Assembly (NCBI GenBank): GCA_027449905.1
Contig: DAIDKT010000029.1
Span: forward strand, 1-62,593
DNA from: Legionellales bacterium
GTDB taxonomy: Bacteria > Pseudomonadota > Gammaproteobacteria > Legionellales > Legionellaceae
Direction: 5' to 3'
Length of the DNA stretch: 62,593 nucleotides
A model generated the notes under the pieces. The model saw only the letters and a list, made by a program, of their open reading frames with translations. It was not told where the DNA came from and ran no database searches. The position numbers and the translations under genes are program-made. Positions 55,687-62,593 of the stretch are shown here, piece after piece (position 1 is the stretch's first letter; every line of letters begins with the position of its first letter).

Positions 55687-56955
55687 TTACAATAAGATTT
55701 TTCTGATATCAGATAATGCTTCACTCAAATATCGAGTAAAACGCGCAGCCTCGGCCCCATCAATGACACGATGGTCGTAAGACAAAGAAAGTGGAAGCAA
55801 TAATCGTGGTACAAATGCTCCATCTTGATATACCGGCTGCATCGAAGCTTTGGATAATCCCAAAATAGCAACTTCGGGACTATTTACAATGGGGGTAAAC
55901 GCGGTCCCGCCAATACCACCCAGACTTGAAATAGTAAAGCATCCACCAGCCATATCCGCAGGTGCAAGACCTTTCTCACGTGCCTTCGTGCTTAAGCGTG
56001 TCATCTCAGATGCTATCGCCTGAATAGACAAAAGATTGACTTCTTTAATGACTGGCACGACCAAACCATTCGGAGTCTCAACAGCAATACCGATATTAAA
56101 GTATTGTTTATAAATCAGATTTTGACCTGTGGGATCCAATGAACTATTAAATTGCGGAAACAGCTTCAATGCTTTGCAGATCACTTTGCACACAAAAGCC
56201 AAGATGGTTAGTCGATAATTTGGATCTTTGGCCTTCGCCACCTCATCTTTGCGAAATGATTCAAGATCAGTGATATCTGCTGTGTCAAATTGAGTTACGT
56301 GGGGAATAGTAACCCATGATTGATGAACACCAATTCCTGTTAGCCGTTTAATTTTGTTCAGAGGTTCTACAGAAATTTGTCCAAATTTACTAAAATCAAT
56401 GGTACGGACTTCTGGCAGTGCTAATCCTTGTCTTGGTGGTTGAGATAACGCTCGCTTTACGTATTGTTCAACATCTTCTTTACTAACCCGTGCTTTACGT
56501 CCACTACCGTGAACAGCATGAAGGTCTATGCCTAATGCATGAGCTAAACGTCTTGCGGCTGGTCCTGCCAAGACAATTGAATCGTCGTGATCAGAGGATT
56601 GTGTTGGTTGTTCCGTTTGTTTGACTTCTATTGGCTGATTTACTTCGGATTCAGTTTTAACCGGTTCAATCTCTTGCGCTATCTTTGCAGCGGGCTTCTC
56701 TTCGGATTTAGCGTCTGAGGGTGTATAAAGCAAGATTACATCACCTTCAGAGACTTTATCTCCCACTTTGATACTGATTTCTCCAACTACACCCGCTTCG
56801 GGCGAAGGGATTTCCATCGTTGCCTTGTCAGACTCCAGTGTAATCAGTGGGGTATCTTTCGTTATATTATCGCCAGGTTTTACAAGCAACTCGATAACAT
56901 CTACCCCAGATGCACCACCAATGTCGGGTATCACAATTTTTTGCATATCAGTCAT
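55687..56955 (-). CDS. aceF: Pyruvate dehydrogenase E2 (dihydrolipoyl acetyltransferase)
   Basis: Core of the pyruvate dehydrogenase complex, 422 aa. One lipoyl domain only (about 1-80; lipoyl lysine K44 in TLESDKATMEIPS), a linker rich in Glu/Pro/Gln (85-140), a subunit-binding domain (AGPAARRLAHALGIDLHAVHGSGRKARVSKEDVEQYV, about 133-170) and the catalytic domain with SYDHRVIDGAEAARF (canonical HxxxDG). Many gammaproteobacterial AceF carry two or three lipoyl domains, so this is a short form. GGAT ribosome site. 116 bp downstream of aceE. Confidence 0.95.
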   Translation of the reverse strand: MTDMQKIVIPDIGGASGVDVIELLVKPGDNITKDTPLITLESDKATMEIPSPEAGVVGEISIKVGDKVSEGDVILLYTPSDAKSEEKPAAKIAQEIEPVKTESEVNQPIEVKQTEQPTQSSDHDDSIVLAGPAARRLAHALGIDLHAVHGSGRKARVSKEDVEQYVKRALSQPPRQGLALPEVRTIDFSKFGQISVEPLNKIKRLTGIGVHQSWVTIPHVTQFDTADITDLESFRKDEVAKAKDPNYRLTILAFVCKVICKALKLFPQFNSSLDPTGQNLIYKQYFNIGIAVETPNGLVVPVIKEVNLLSIQAIASEMTRLSTKAREKGLAPADMAGGCFTISSLGGIGGTAFTPIVNSPEVAILGLSKASMQPVYQDGAFVPRLLLPLSLSYDHRVIDGAEAARFTRYLSEALSDIRKILL

Positions 56956-57071
56956 ATGGATCCTTTTTGATCAAAAAATATCGTAAGTACTCATTCCGAA
57001 TTTAGAAGCGACCATATCTGACCGTTCTTTGAATCACGCTCCGAGCAATTACAAAATATCTTATACAAGCC

Positions 57072-59723
57072 CTAATGCGTAACCGGATCAAGTTTATCTG
57101 GATCGATACCATATCGCTTGATAGCATCTGTCACGATTGATTTATCCAACTCACCTTGCTCAGCTAAGCTTAAAAGAGCGGCCACAACAATAAATTTTGC
57201 ATCCACTTCAAAGAAATGTCGCAGACGTTTGCGGGTATCACTTCGTCCATAGCCATCGGTTCCCAATGTAATAAATTTTCTGTCAACAAATGGCCTAATT
57301 TGATCAGCATATAAACGCATGTAATCAGTTGCTGCGATAACAGGGCCTTGATATTTGGCTAGCTGTTCGGCCACATAACAAATCTTAGGAGGCAATTCTG
57401 GGTGCATCCGATTCTCACGCTCAACGGCCAAACCTTCTTTACGTAGCTCACTAAAACTGGTAACGCTCCAAATATCCGCAGATACCGAATAATCCACCTC
57501 CAATAAGCGGGCTGCTTCAATCACTTCCCTTAGAATCGCACCACTGCCCATTAACTGAACATTCCGCTTGTGCTTCTTTAATGATTTTTGGAATAAATAC
57601 ATACCCTTAATAATGCCCTCTTCAACTTGATCAGGCATATCCGGATGTTGGTAATTTTCATTCATCACGGTGATATAATAATAAACATTTTCCTGTTTTT
57701 CATACATCCTCACTAACCCATGTTGTATGATAACCGCGAGCTCATATGCAAAAGTTGGATCGTAGGCTACACAATTCGGAATCGTTGATGCGAGAAGATG
57801 ACTATGTCCATCTTGATGTTGCAATCCTTCTCCTGCAAGGGTTGTTCGTCCCGCTGTGCCGCCCAATAGAAAACCTCGCGCTTGCATATCACCAGCTGCC
57901 CAGGCAAAATCACCAATTCGTTGAAAACCAAACATTGAGTAAAAGATATAGAAAGGAATCATAGCCAACTGGTTGGTACTATATGATGTACCAGCAGCCA
58001 ACCATGAACAAAATGATCCAGCCTCACTGAGCCCTTCCTCCAAAATTTGACCATCTTTCGCTTCACGGTAATACATAACCTGCTGATGATCGACTGGTGT
58101 ATATAATTGCCCCACAGGAGAATAAATACCGATTTGACGAAATAAACCTTCCATACCAAACGTGCGACACTCATCAGGAACAATCGGAACAATTCGTTTG
58201 CTTATATTGGGATCTTTTAACAAAATTGACAAAATACGAACAAAAGCCATCGTTGTTGAGATTTCGCGATCGCCTAGTCCTTTTAACAAGGGAGCAAATT
58301 CGGCTATTTTAGGAATGACAAGTGATTCAACTGTCGTGTTTCGTCGCGGTAAATAGCCTCCTAATTGTTCACGTTTTTTGCGTAAATACTTGATTTCAGG
58401 GCTGTCATCAGCTGGCCTGTAAAAAGGTATTTCACTAATTTTGTCATCAGTAATTGGAATATTAAAGCGGTCACGAAAGGCGCGCACTTGATCTATTGTC
58501 ATTTTTTTTTGCTGATGGGTGATGTTCATGCCCTCACCTGCAGCACCCATACCATATCCTTTAATCGTTTTCGCTAAAATAACAGTCGGGCCACCTGTGT
58601 GTTCAACTGCTTGTGCATACGCTGCATAAACTTTCTGCGCATCATGTCCGCCGCGATTTAGACGCCAGATTTCTTCATCGGTCAAATGTTCGACCATTTT
58701 CTTCAACTCTGGATAAGCACCAAAAAAGTTCTCTCGAACAAATGCTCCATCGTTCGCTTTGTAACTTTGATAATCACCATCCACGCACTCATCCATGCGT
58801 TTCTGTAATAATCCCTCATGATCAACGGCAAATAAGGGATCCCAACGGCCCCCCCATACTACTTTTATAACATGCCATCCAGCGCCATGAAATAAGCCCT
58901 CTAACTCCTGAATAATTTTACCATTACCACGCACAGGACCGTCTAAGCGTTGTAAATTACAATTGACCACAAAAATTAGGTTATCTAACTTTTCCCGCGA
59001 AGCGATGGTTAAAGCACCCTGTGATTCAACTTCATCCATTTCGCCATCGCCGAGAAATGCCCAAACTTTTCGACCATCAGGTTCAATTAATCCCCGGTTT
59101 TCTAAATATTTTAAGAAACGAGCTTGATAAATAGCTTGCAGTGGCCCCAGTCCCATTGACACCGTAGCAAATTGCCAAAAATCGGGCATTAACCACGGGT
59201 GTGGGTAAGAAGATAAACCATCCACCTCTACTTCTTGTCTAAACTTATCTAATTGATCTTCAGATAAACGCCCTTCAAGAAAAGCACGCGCATAAATACC
59301 AGGTGAAGAGTGTCCTTGAATATAAAGAAGATCGCCACCATGATTAAGATGAGGACCTTTGAAAAAAAAGTTAAATCCCACTTCATATAAGGTGGCTGCA
59401 GAAGCATAAGTCGCAATATGCCCACCCAGCTCAGGCGCGTATTTCCCCGCCCTCAGTACCATGGCGACCGCGTTCCATCGAATTAAAGCGCAGATTCGTT
59501 TATAAAGACCTTCGTCATCAGACGGCATCTGTTTTTCTTCAAACGATTGAATTGAATTACGATAGGGTGTGGTTAGTGGTAATGATAAACTAACACCATC
59601 CTTTCTTGCTTCGTTTAATAACGATTGAATTAGAAACGCGGCGCGCTCTCGACCATCGACTGAAACCACCGCTTTTAAGGAATCAATCCACTCTTTTGTT
59701 TCTATGGGGTCAATATCTTTCAT
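57072..59723 (-). CDS. aceE: Pyruvate dehydrogenase E1 component (homodimeric)
   Basis: ThDP-dependent decarboxylase of the pyruvate dehydrogenase complex, about 883 aa, the single-chain AceE type. Characteristic blocks: DPIETKEWIDSLKAVV at the start, YIQGHSSPGIYARAFLEGRLSEDQLDKFRQEV, the ThDP motif AFLGDGEMDEVESQGALTIASREKLDNLIFVVNCNLQRLDGPVRGNGKI, TIKGYGMGAAGEGMNITHQQKK, GGTAGRTTLAGEGLQHQDGHS and TDGYGRSDTRKRLRHFFEVD. The frame extends to a GTG at 59735; I chose the ATG at 59723 with GGTGG seven bases before it. First gene of aceE-aceF-lpdA proper. Confidence 0.96.
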   Translation of the reverse strand: MKDIDPIETKEWIDSLKAVVSVDGRERAAFLIQSLLNEARKDGVSLSLPLTTPYRNSIQSFEEKQMPSDDEGLYKRICALIRWNAVAMVLRAGKYAPELGGHIATYASAATLYEVGFNFFFKGPHLNHGGDLLYIQGHSSPGIYARAFLEGRLSEDQLDKFRQEVEVDGLSSYPHPWLMPDFWQFATVSMGLGPLQAIYQARFLKYLENRGLIEPDGRKVWAFLGDGEMDEVESQGALTIASREKLDNLIFVVNCNLQRLDGPVRGNGKIIQELEGLFHGAGWHVIKVVWGGRWDPLFAVDHEGLLQKRMDECVDGDYQSYKANDGAFVRENFFGAYPELKKMVEHLTDEEIWRLNRGGHDAQKVYAAYAQAVEHTGGPTVILAKTIKGYGMGAAGEGMNITHQQKKMTIDQVRAFRDRFNIPITDDKISEIPFYRPADDSPEIKYLRKKREQLGGYLPRRNTTVESLVIPKIAEFAPLLKGLGDREISTTMAFVRILSILLKDPNISKRIVPIVPDECRTFGMEGLFRQIGIYSPVGQLYTPVDHQQVMYYREAKDGQILEEGLSEAGSFCSWLAAGTSYSTNQLAMIPFYIFYSMFGFQRIGDFAWAAGDMQARGFLLGGTAGRTTLAGEGLQHQDGHSHLLASTIPNCVAYDPTFAYELAVIIQHGLVRMYEKQENVYYYITVMNENYQHPDMPDQVEEGIIKGMYLFQKSLKKHKRNVQLMGSGAILREVIEAARLLEVDYSVSADIWSVTSFSELRKEGLAVERENRMHPELPPKICYVAEQLAKYQGPVIAATDYMRLYADQIRPFVDRKFITLGTDGYGRSDTRKRLRHFFEVDAKFIVVAALLSLAEQGELDKSIVTDAIKRYGIDPDKLDPVTH

Positions 59724-59747
59724 TGTTTTTTCCACCAGTTTATACTC

Positions 59748-60131
59748 CTAGCAATGTGTAACTACACGGAGATTTTTACGAATTATTCCTCTGCAGGATT
59801 GAATACACAATCCAAAATCTGCCTTACAATCACACGTTGTTTTTCGGCATTTTAAAGGATCCTGGAATGATTTCATCTCCAACGCCACAATTTGACCTTG
59901 AATGTTTTGTTGTTTTTTATATTGAATAAAGTGAACAGCCGCTTCGGCGTTAGATAACTTGGTACAGTTCTGACAGCTGTTTCTGCAAACTTGCGAACAC
60001 TGCTTGAGTCGTTCTTCACAAGCTAATTTACAATTTTTCATGTTTTGAGCATGAACAATAAACGTTTGGTAAGTGCTGCATGATGTCATTAAAACGATGA
60101 AAAAACCAACAAGCAAACGAAAAAAAAGCAT
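59748..60131 (-). CDS. Cys-rich putative lipoprotein
   Basis: 127 aa. The N-terminus MLFFRLLVGFFIVLMTSC has a lipobox-like LMTSC, so it is probably a lipoprotein anchored at Cys18. The mature part has about 15 further cysteines in short CxxxC runs (CKLACEERLKQCSQVCRNSC, CRKTTCDCKADFGLC, CIQSCRG) around a polar helix, suggesting a disulfide-rich or metal-binding module. No family recognised. It sits between the Kef-type antiporter (10 bp) and aceE (12 to 24 bp) on the same strand, so it is probably in their transcript. Confidence 0.75.
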   Translation of the reverse strand: MLFFRLLVGFFIVLMTSCSTYQTFIVHAQNMKNCKLACEERLKQCSQVCRNSCQNCTKLSNAEAAVHFIQYKKQQNIQGQIVALEMKSFQDPLKCRKTTCDCKADFGLCIQSCRGIIRKNLRVVTHC

Positions 60132-60141
60132 GGCATAGCTC

Positions 60142-61311
60142 CTAATCTTTACGCATCTTGTCTGACAACGACATGGGTGTCGGATATTTTAAAACAACTA
60201 CGTAGGAGGATACAACAAAAGTCAAAATAGTTGTTGCTTGAATTAAGTTGGATGCGACAGGAGAAATTACTTTTCCAGCCAAACCAATGGCCGCCACCAA
60301 AAGAGAAAACTCACTTGCTTGTCCCAAACGAACACCAACCTCCTTGGCAACAGATTTTTTTTCGCCTGATTTTAACAGGAGTAAGTAGAAACACAACGGC
60401 TTCACGATAAGTATCAACAAAGCTAGGATACAGGCAGGAATCAAAACTTGAGCTAAATAACCAAAATTAAATGTAGCACCAACCGAAAAGAAAAACATCA
60501 CCAAGAAAAAATCTCTTAATGGTTTGAGACTTTCGGCGATAAAGAGTGAAATTGGACTTGCAGCCAGTGCAACACCCGCTATGAAAGCACCGATATCCTG
60601 AGATAACCCGAGCTTCTCTGCCAAGAAAGACAAACTTAAACACCAGGCAATCGATAGCAAGAAAACATATTCTTGGGTTCTATCAAATTTAGCAAGCAAC
60701 TTAACCAATATATAACGCTCTGCTGCAAAAGCAAAGAACATCAATGCTGGAAAGGCCACCCCGACCATAATCATATCATGCCAACTAAAATTCGCATCTT
60801 GTCCACCATTAATTAAGATGAGCACAATAATCGCAATGATATCCTGCATGAGCAAAATGCTGATCATCACCTCACCGGTGTGTTGGTGATGTAAAATGGT
60901 CGTGGGTAAAAGCTTAAGACCAATGATTGTACTGGAAAACATCATGGCAGCACCGAGAACCAATGACTCAGTGTTTGATAGCCCAAACCAACGACCGATG
61001 AAATAGGCAATAAAAGCAAAGAGGACTGAGCTAAAAGTAGCTATCCACGTAACTTTTTTGAGCATGTGTAATAAGTTTTGTGGCTGTAAATGTAATCCAA
61101 GAAGAAATAACAAAAAAACAATGCCAACCTCTCCGACATCTTGAACAGCGCCCAGATCTCCTATCCACTTAAGTCCCCATGGACCTAAAACAGCGCCTAA
61201 AAGAATATAAGCAACCAACAAAGACTGACGAGTGTAGAGCACTACCGTAGAAAAAACGGCAGCACCTGCAAAAATCAAAAATATAGTGTTAAAAACGACC
61301 CCATTATGCAT
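60142..61311 (-). CDS. Kef/CPA2-type cation:proton antiporter
   Basis: Integral membrane antiporter of the CPA2 (Kef/RosB) family, 389 aa with about 12 hydrophobic segments and no C-terminal TrkA-N (RCK) domain, unlike KefB/KefC. Typical features: VFSTVVLYTRQSLLVAYILLGAVLGPWGLKWIGD, LVLGAAMMFSSTIIGLKLLP, MISILLMQDIIAIIVLILIN (conserved QD of the ion site), AEKLGLSQDIGAFIAGVALAASP and GEKKSVAKEVGVRLGQASEFSLLVAA. Cation not predictable. Upstream of the Cys-rich lipoprotein by 10 bp. Confidence 0.91.
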   Translation of the reverse strand: MHNGVVFNTIFLIFAGAAVFSTVVLYTRQSLLVAYILLGAVLGPWGLKWIGDLGAVQDVGEVGIVFLLFLLGLHLQPQNLLHMLKKVTWIATFSSVLFAFIAYFIGRWFGLSNTESLVLGAAMMFSSTIIGLKLLPTTILHHQHTGEVMISILLMQDIIAIIVLILINGGQDANFSWHDMIMVGVAFPALMFFAFAAERYILVKLLAKFDRTQEYVFLLSIAWCLSLSFLAEKLGLSQDIGAFIAGVALAASPISLFIAESLKPLRDFFLVMFFFSVGATFNFGYLAQVLIPACILALLILIVKPLCFYLLLLKSGEKKSVAKEVGVRLGQASEFSLLVAAIGLAGKVISPVASNLIQATTILTFVVSSYVVVLKYPTPMSLSDKMRKD

Positions 61312-61464
61312 AACTAATCAACACATCTTAAATATAAAAATTATTGAAAGAAGAATAACACAAAATCAGTGATTTTCAGCATTTAACTTATTAATATTTA
61401 AAATATAACCTAAACAACGCTGTTAAATCGTAGAGAGAGTCGCTGATGTGCAGTTTTGTCACGT

Positions 61465-61628
61465 TAGGGCGTATTGACAATTCATCTTTTGAAAACCGAC
61501 GTCCCGCGACTTGTTCGCGTAATCCAGAGATCTTGCCTCATGCGAAAGCTAATTGCACCGCAATAGTTCATGATGGATCCTGCGGACATGCCGCAGGACG
61601 TCGAGACATGAAATGTAAACACACCCTA
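61465..61628. repeat. Family A palindromic repeat, full copy 5
   Basis: Starts TAGGGCGTATTGACAATTC and ends GAAATGTAAACACACCCTAG; inner arms CCCGCGACTTGTTCGCG and GCGGACATGCCGCAGG. The ~320-bp gap between the Kef gene start and the Hsp20 stop otherwise has an AT-rich 150-bp run that probably carries the antiporter promoter. Confidence 0.85.
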
Positions 61629-61631
61629 GAT

Positions 61632-62153
61632 TCAACTGCGCTTTTTAGTTTCATCTAAACAGCAGATTTTAACATCTCTTGCACCTCTTTTTTTAGAGGC
61701 TTTCTTTGGAATAGTAACCCAAAGCATTCCTTTTTTAAATGAAGCAGAGATATGATCCCAGTCTGCTGTTTGCGGTAATGCAATGGTGCGTTCATAACTT
61801 CCATACCTAATTTCTCGGTCTATAAAGTTTTTATTTGCATCTTTCTTAGACACGGATTTTTCACCAATTATTGTAAGCAAATTATCATGAATCGTGACTC
61901 TGATATCTTTTTCATTGAGTCCTGGCATTTCAACTTCTAACCTAAAATGGTCTTTCATTTCAACAAAATCCATCAGCGGAGACAATTTCAAGTCCTCAAA
62001 ATGGCCTAAAATTGTTTGCTTGGGTTCGAATAAATCATAAAAATGACTCATTGTTTTGCTAAGATCATGCTGCAACGTCAACAATGGATCAAAAGATTGG
62101 AGCAGCGTATGATTGTCACCTTTGATTTTACTAATTTTATGTACATTAGCCAT
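61632..62153 (-). CDS. Small heat shock protein, Hsp20/alpha-crystallin family
   Basis: ATP-independent holdase, 173 aa. The alpha-crystallin domain (about 67-165) shows LSPLMDFVEMKDHFRLEVEMPGLNEKDIRVTIHDNLLTIIGEK, then GSYERTIALPQTADWDHISASFKKGMLWVTIPKKA, with the usual A.fK.GvL.itiPK end. It has an extended N-terminal arm of ~65 residues. Ribosome site AGGAGATAATC-ATG. In AT-rich surroundings; a CCCATTTGA box 15 bases before that is only weakly sigma-32-like. Confidence 0.95.
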   Translation of the reverse strand: MANVHKISKIKGDNHTLLQSFDPLLTLQHDLSKTMSHFYDLFEPKQTILGHFEDLKLSPLMDFVEMKDHFRLEVEMPGLNEKDIRVTIHDNLLTIIGEKSVSKKDANKNFIDREIRYGSYERTIALPQTADWDHISASFKKGMLWVTIPKKASKKRGARDVKICCLDETKKRS

Positions 62154-62593
62154 GATTATCTCCTATCAAATGGGCTGGACTTTGGACATTCTTTGTAACT
62201 GCGCTCTGGATGTATTATTTGAGATCTATGTGGGTCAATACCACCCTTTTTTAAATTAAAAACCAGGCCTTAACCACCGTGCCATCCCCAAAAGCTAGGC
62301 CTAGGCCCAACAAAGAGCGGCATCCGCAGTGAGTTACTCAGCTAACGCTGGCAAAGACAGCTTATTAGCTAAAGCCGAGATTGAGAACGTTTTTTGATGA
62401 ATATATGTTCTTTTTTTTTAATTTTAGACCAGATTGGTGATCTGTCAAGTAAAAGTCTCTTCCAACACAAGATGAGCCTCAAATAAGAATCTGTTTCCAA
62501 TGGAAATGAGCCTGAAAAAGACGTAAAAAAGGGGTAAAAGGGCTAAAACAGTCAATGTCGTCCAAACTGTAAGGACTATGATTACAATGAACG
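62154..62593. other. Gene-free edge region
   Basis: 440 bp to the end of the window with no supportable gene on either strand. It includes a fragment TAGGCCTAGGCCCAAC (about 62301-62316) like the arms of the family E repeat. The region immediately before the Hsp20 start is its probable promoter. Confidence 0.5.

Noticed and set aside
60142..61311. Kef-type antiporter as a glutathione-gated KefB/KefC
   Set aside because: The C-terminal RCK (TrkA-N) domain is absent, so gating by glutathione adducts cannot be claimed.

Overview
The window looks like chromosome of a host-associated gammaproteobacterium, most likely a member of Legionellales (Legionella/Coxiella/Berkiella-like). This is an inference from gene content: parE, mrp, recQ, lpxB, lpxH, minC, prfC, a three-gene aceEF-lpdA operon, htpG, a cytochrome bd of the Cio type, a secreted S1/P1 nuclease, and several host-interaction-style proteins with no recognisable function. 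The sequence is moderately AT-rich and carries several families of short palindromic intergenic repeats. I saw no rRNA or tRNA gene, CRISPR array, prophage or intact insertion sequence.

Layout. 1-760: 3' part of a membrane-hairpin protein with an acidic, Ser/Thr-rich tail, ending at a clear terminator. 1.0-6.0 kb (-): recQ, mrp, parE. 6.1-10.9 kb (+): isobutyryl-CoA dehydrogenase, enoyl-CoA hydratase, 3-hydroxyisobutyryl-CoA hydrolase (distal valine catabolism), then prfC. 11-14.2 kb: a small secreted protein and comEC. 14.3-18.1 kb (-): a two-membrane-segment protein with a J-like domain lacking HPD, lpxB, and an overlapping Gfo/Idh/MocA dehydrogenase that may be GnnA. 18.5-19.3 kb: S1/P1 nuclease. 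19.4-24.4 kb (-): a PdhA/PdhB/E2-type 2-oxoacid dehydrogenase operon without E3, and fadD. 24.4-25.9 kb (+): minC-lpxH. 26.1-27.9 kb (+): two unrecognised soluble proteins, probably a unit. 28-35 kb: purine nucleoside phosphorylase, cioAB-type cydAB, pdxJ and an overlapping korA-korB pair.

35.3-39.5 kb: an envelope/stress group (BON protein, PRC-barrel protein, a 55-aa DUF3309-type membrane peptide, a small secreted protein, a BI-1/YccA family protein) and tldD. 39.6-50 kb: YfcH-like epimerase, a secreted beta-type protein, a transposase scrap, a YkuD_2 L,D-transpeptidase-like protein with an extra C-terminal domain, an MtaD-type deaminase, a FAD protein paired with an orphan periplasmic solute-binding protein, and an MmpL-type RND transporter. 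50-62 kb (-): outer-membrane barrel plus Cys-rich secreted protein, a Fis-family protein, htpG, lpdA, aceF, aceE, a Cys-rich lipoprotein, a Kef-type antiporter and an Hsp20.

How they fit together. Three separate systems for oxidative decarboxylation of 2-oxoacids are present: AceEF-Lpd, a heterotetrameric E1 plus E2, and ferredoxin-type KorAB. The second complex would feed the valine-degradation genes, would need the E3 from the aceEF operon if no other exists, and would let the cell burn host amino acids. The Cio-type oxidase suits low or variable oxygen. Candidates for undescribed biology are the HPD-less J-like membrane protein, the 26.1-27.9 kb pair, the FAD protein/solute-binding protein unit, the Cys-rich secreted protein with its barrel, and the Cys-rich lipoprotein/antiporter pair leading into the pyruvate dehydrogenase operon. 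Functions for these are not claimed.
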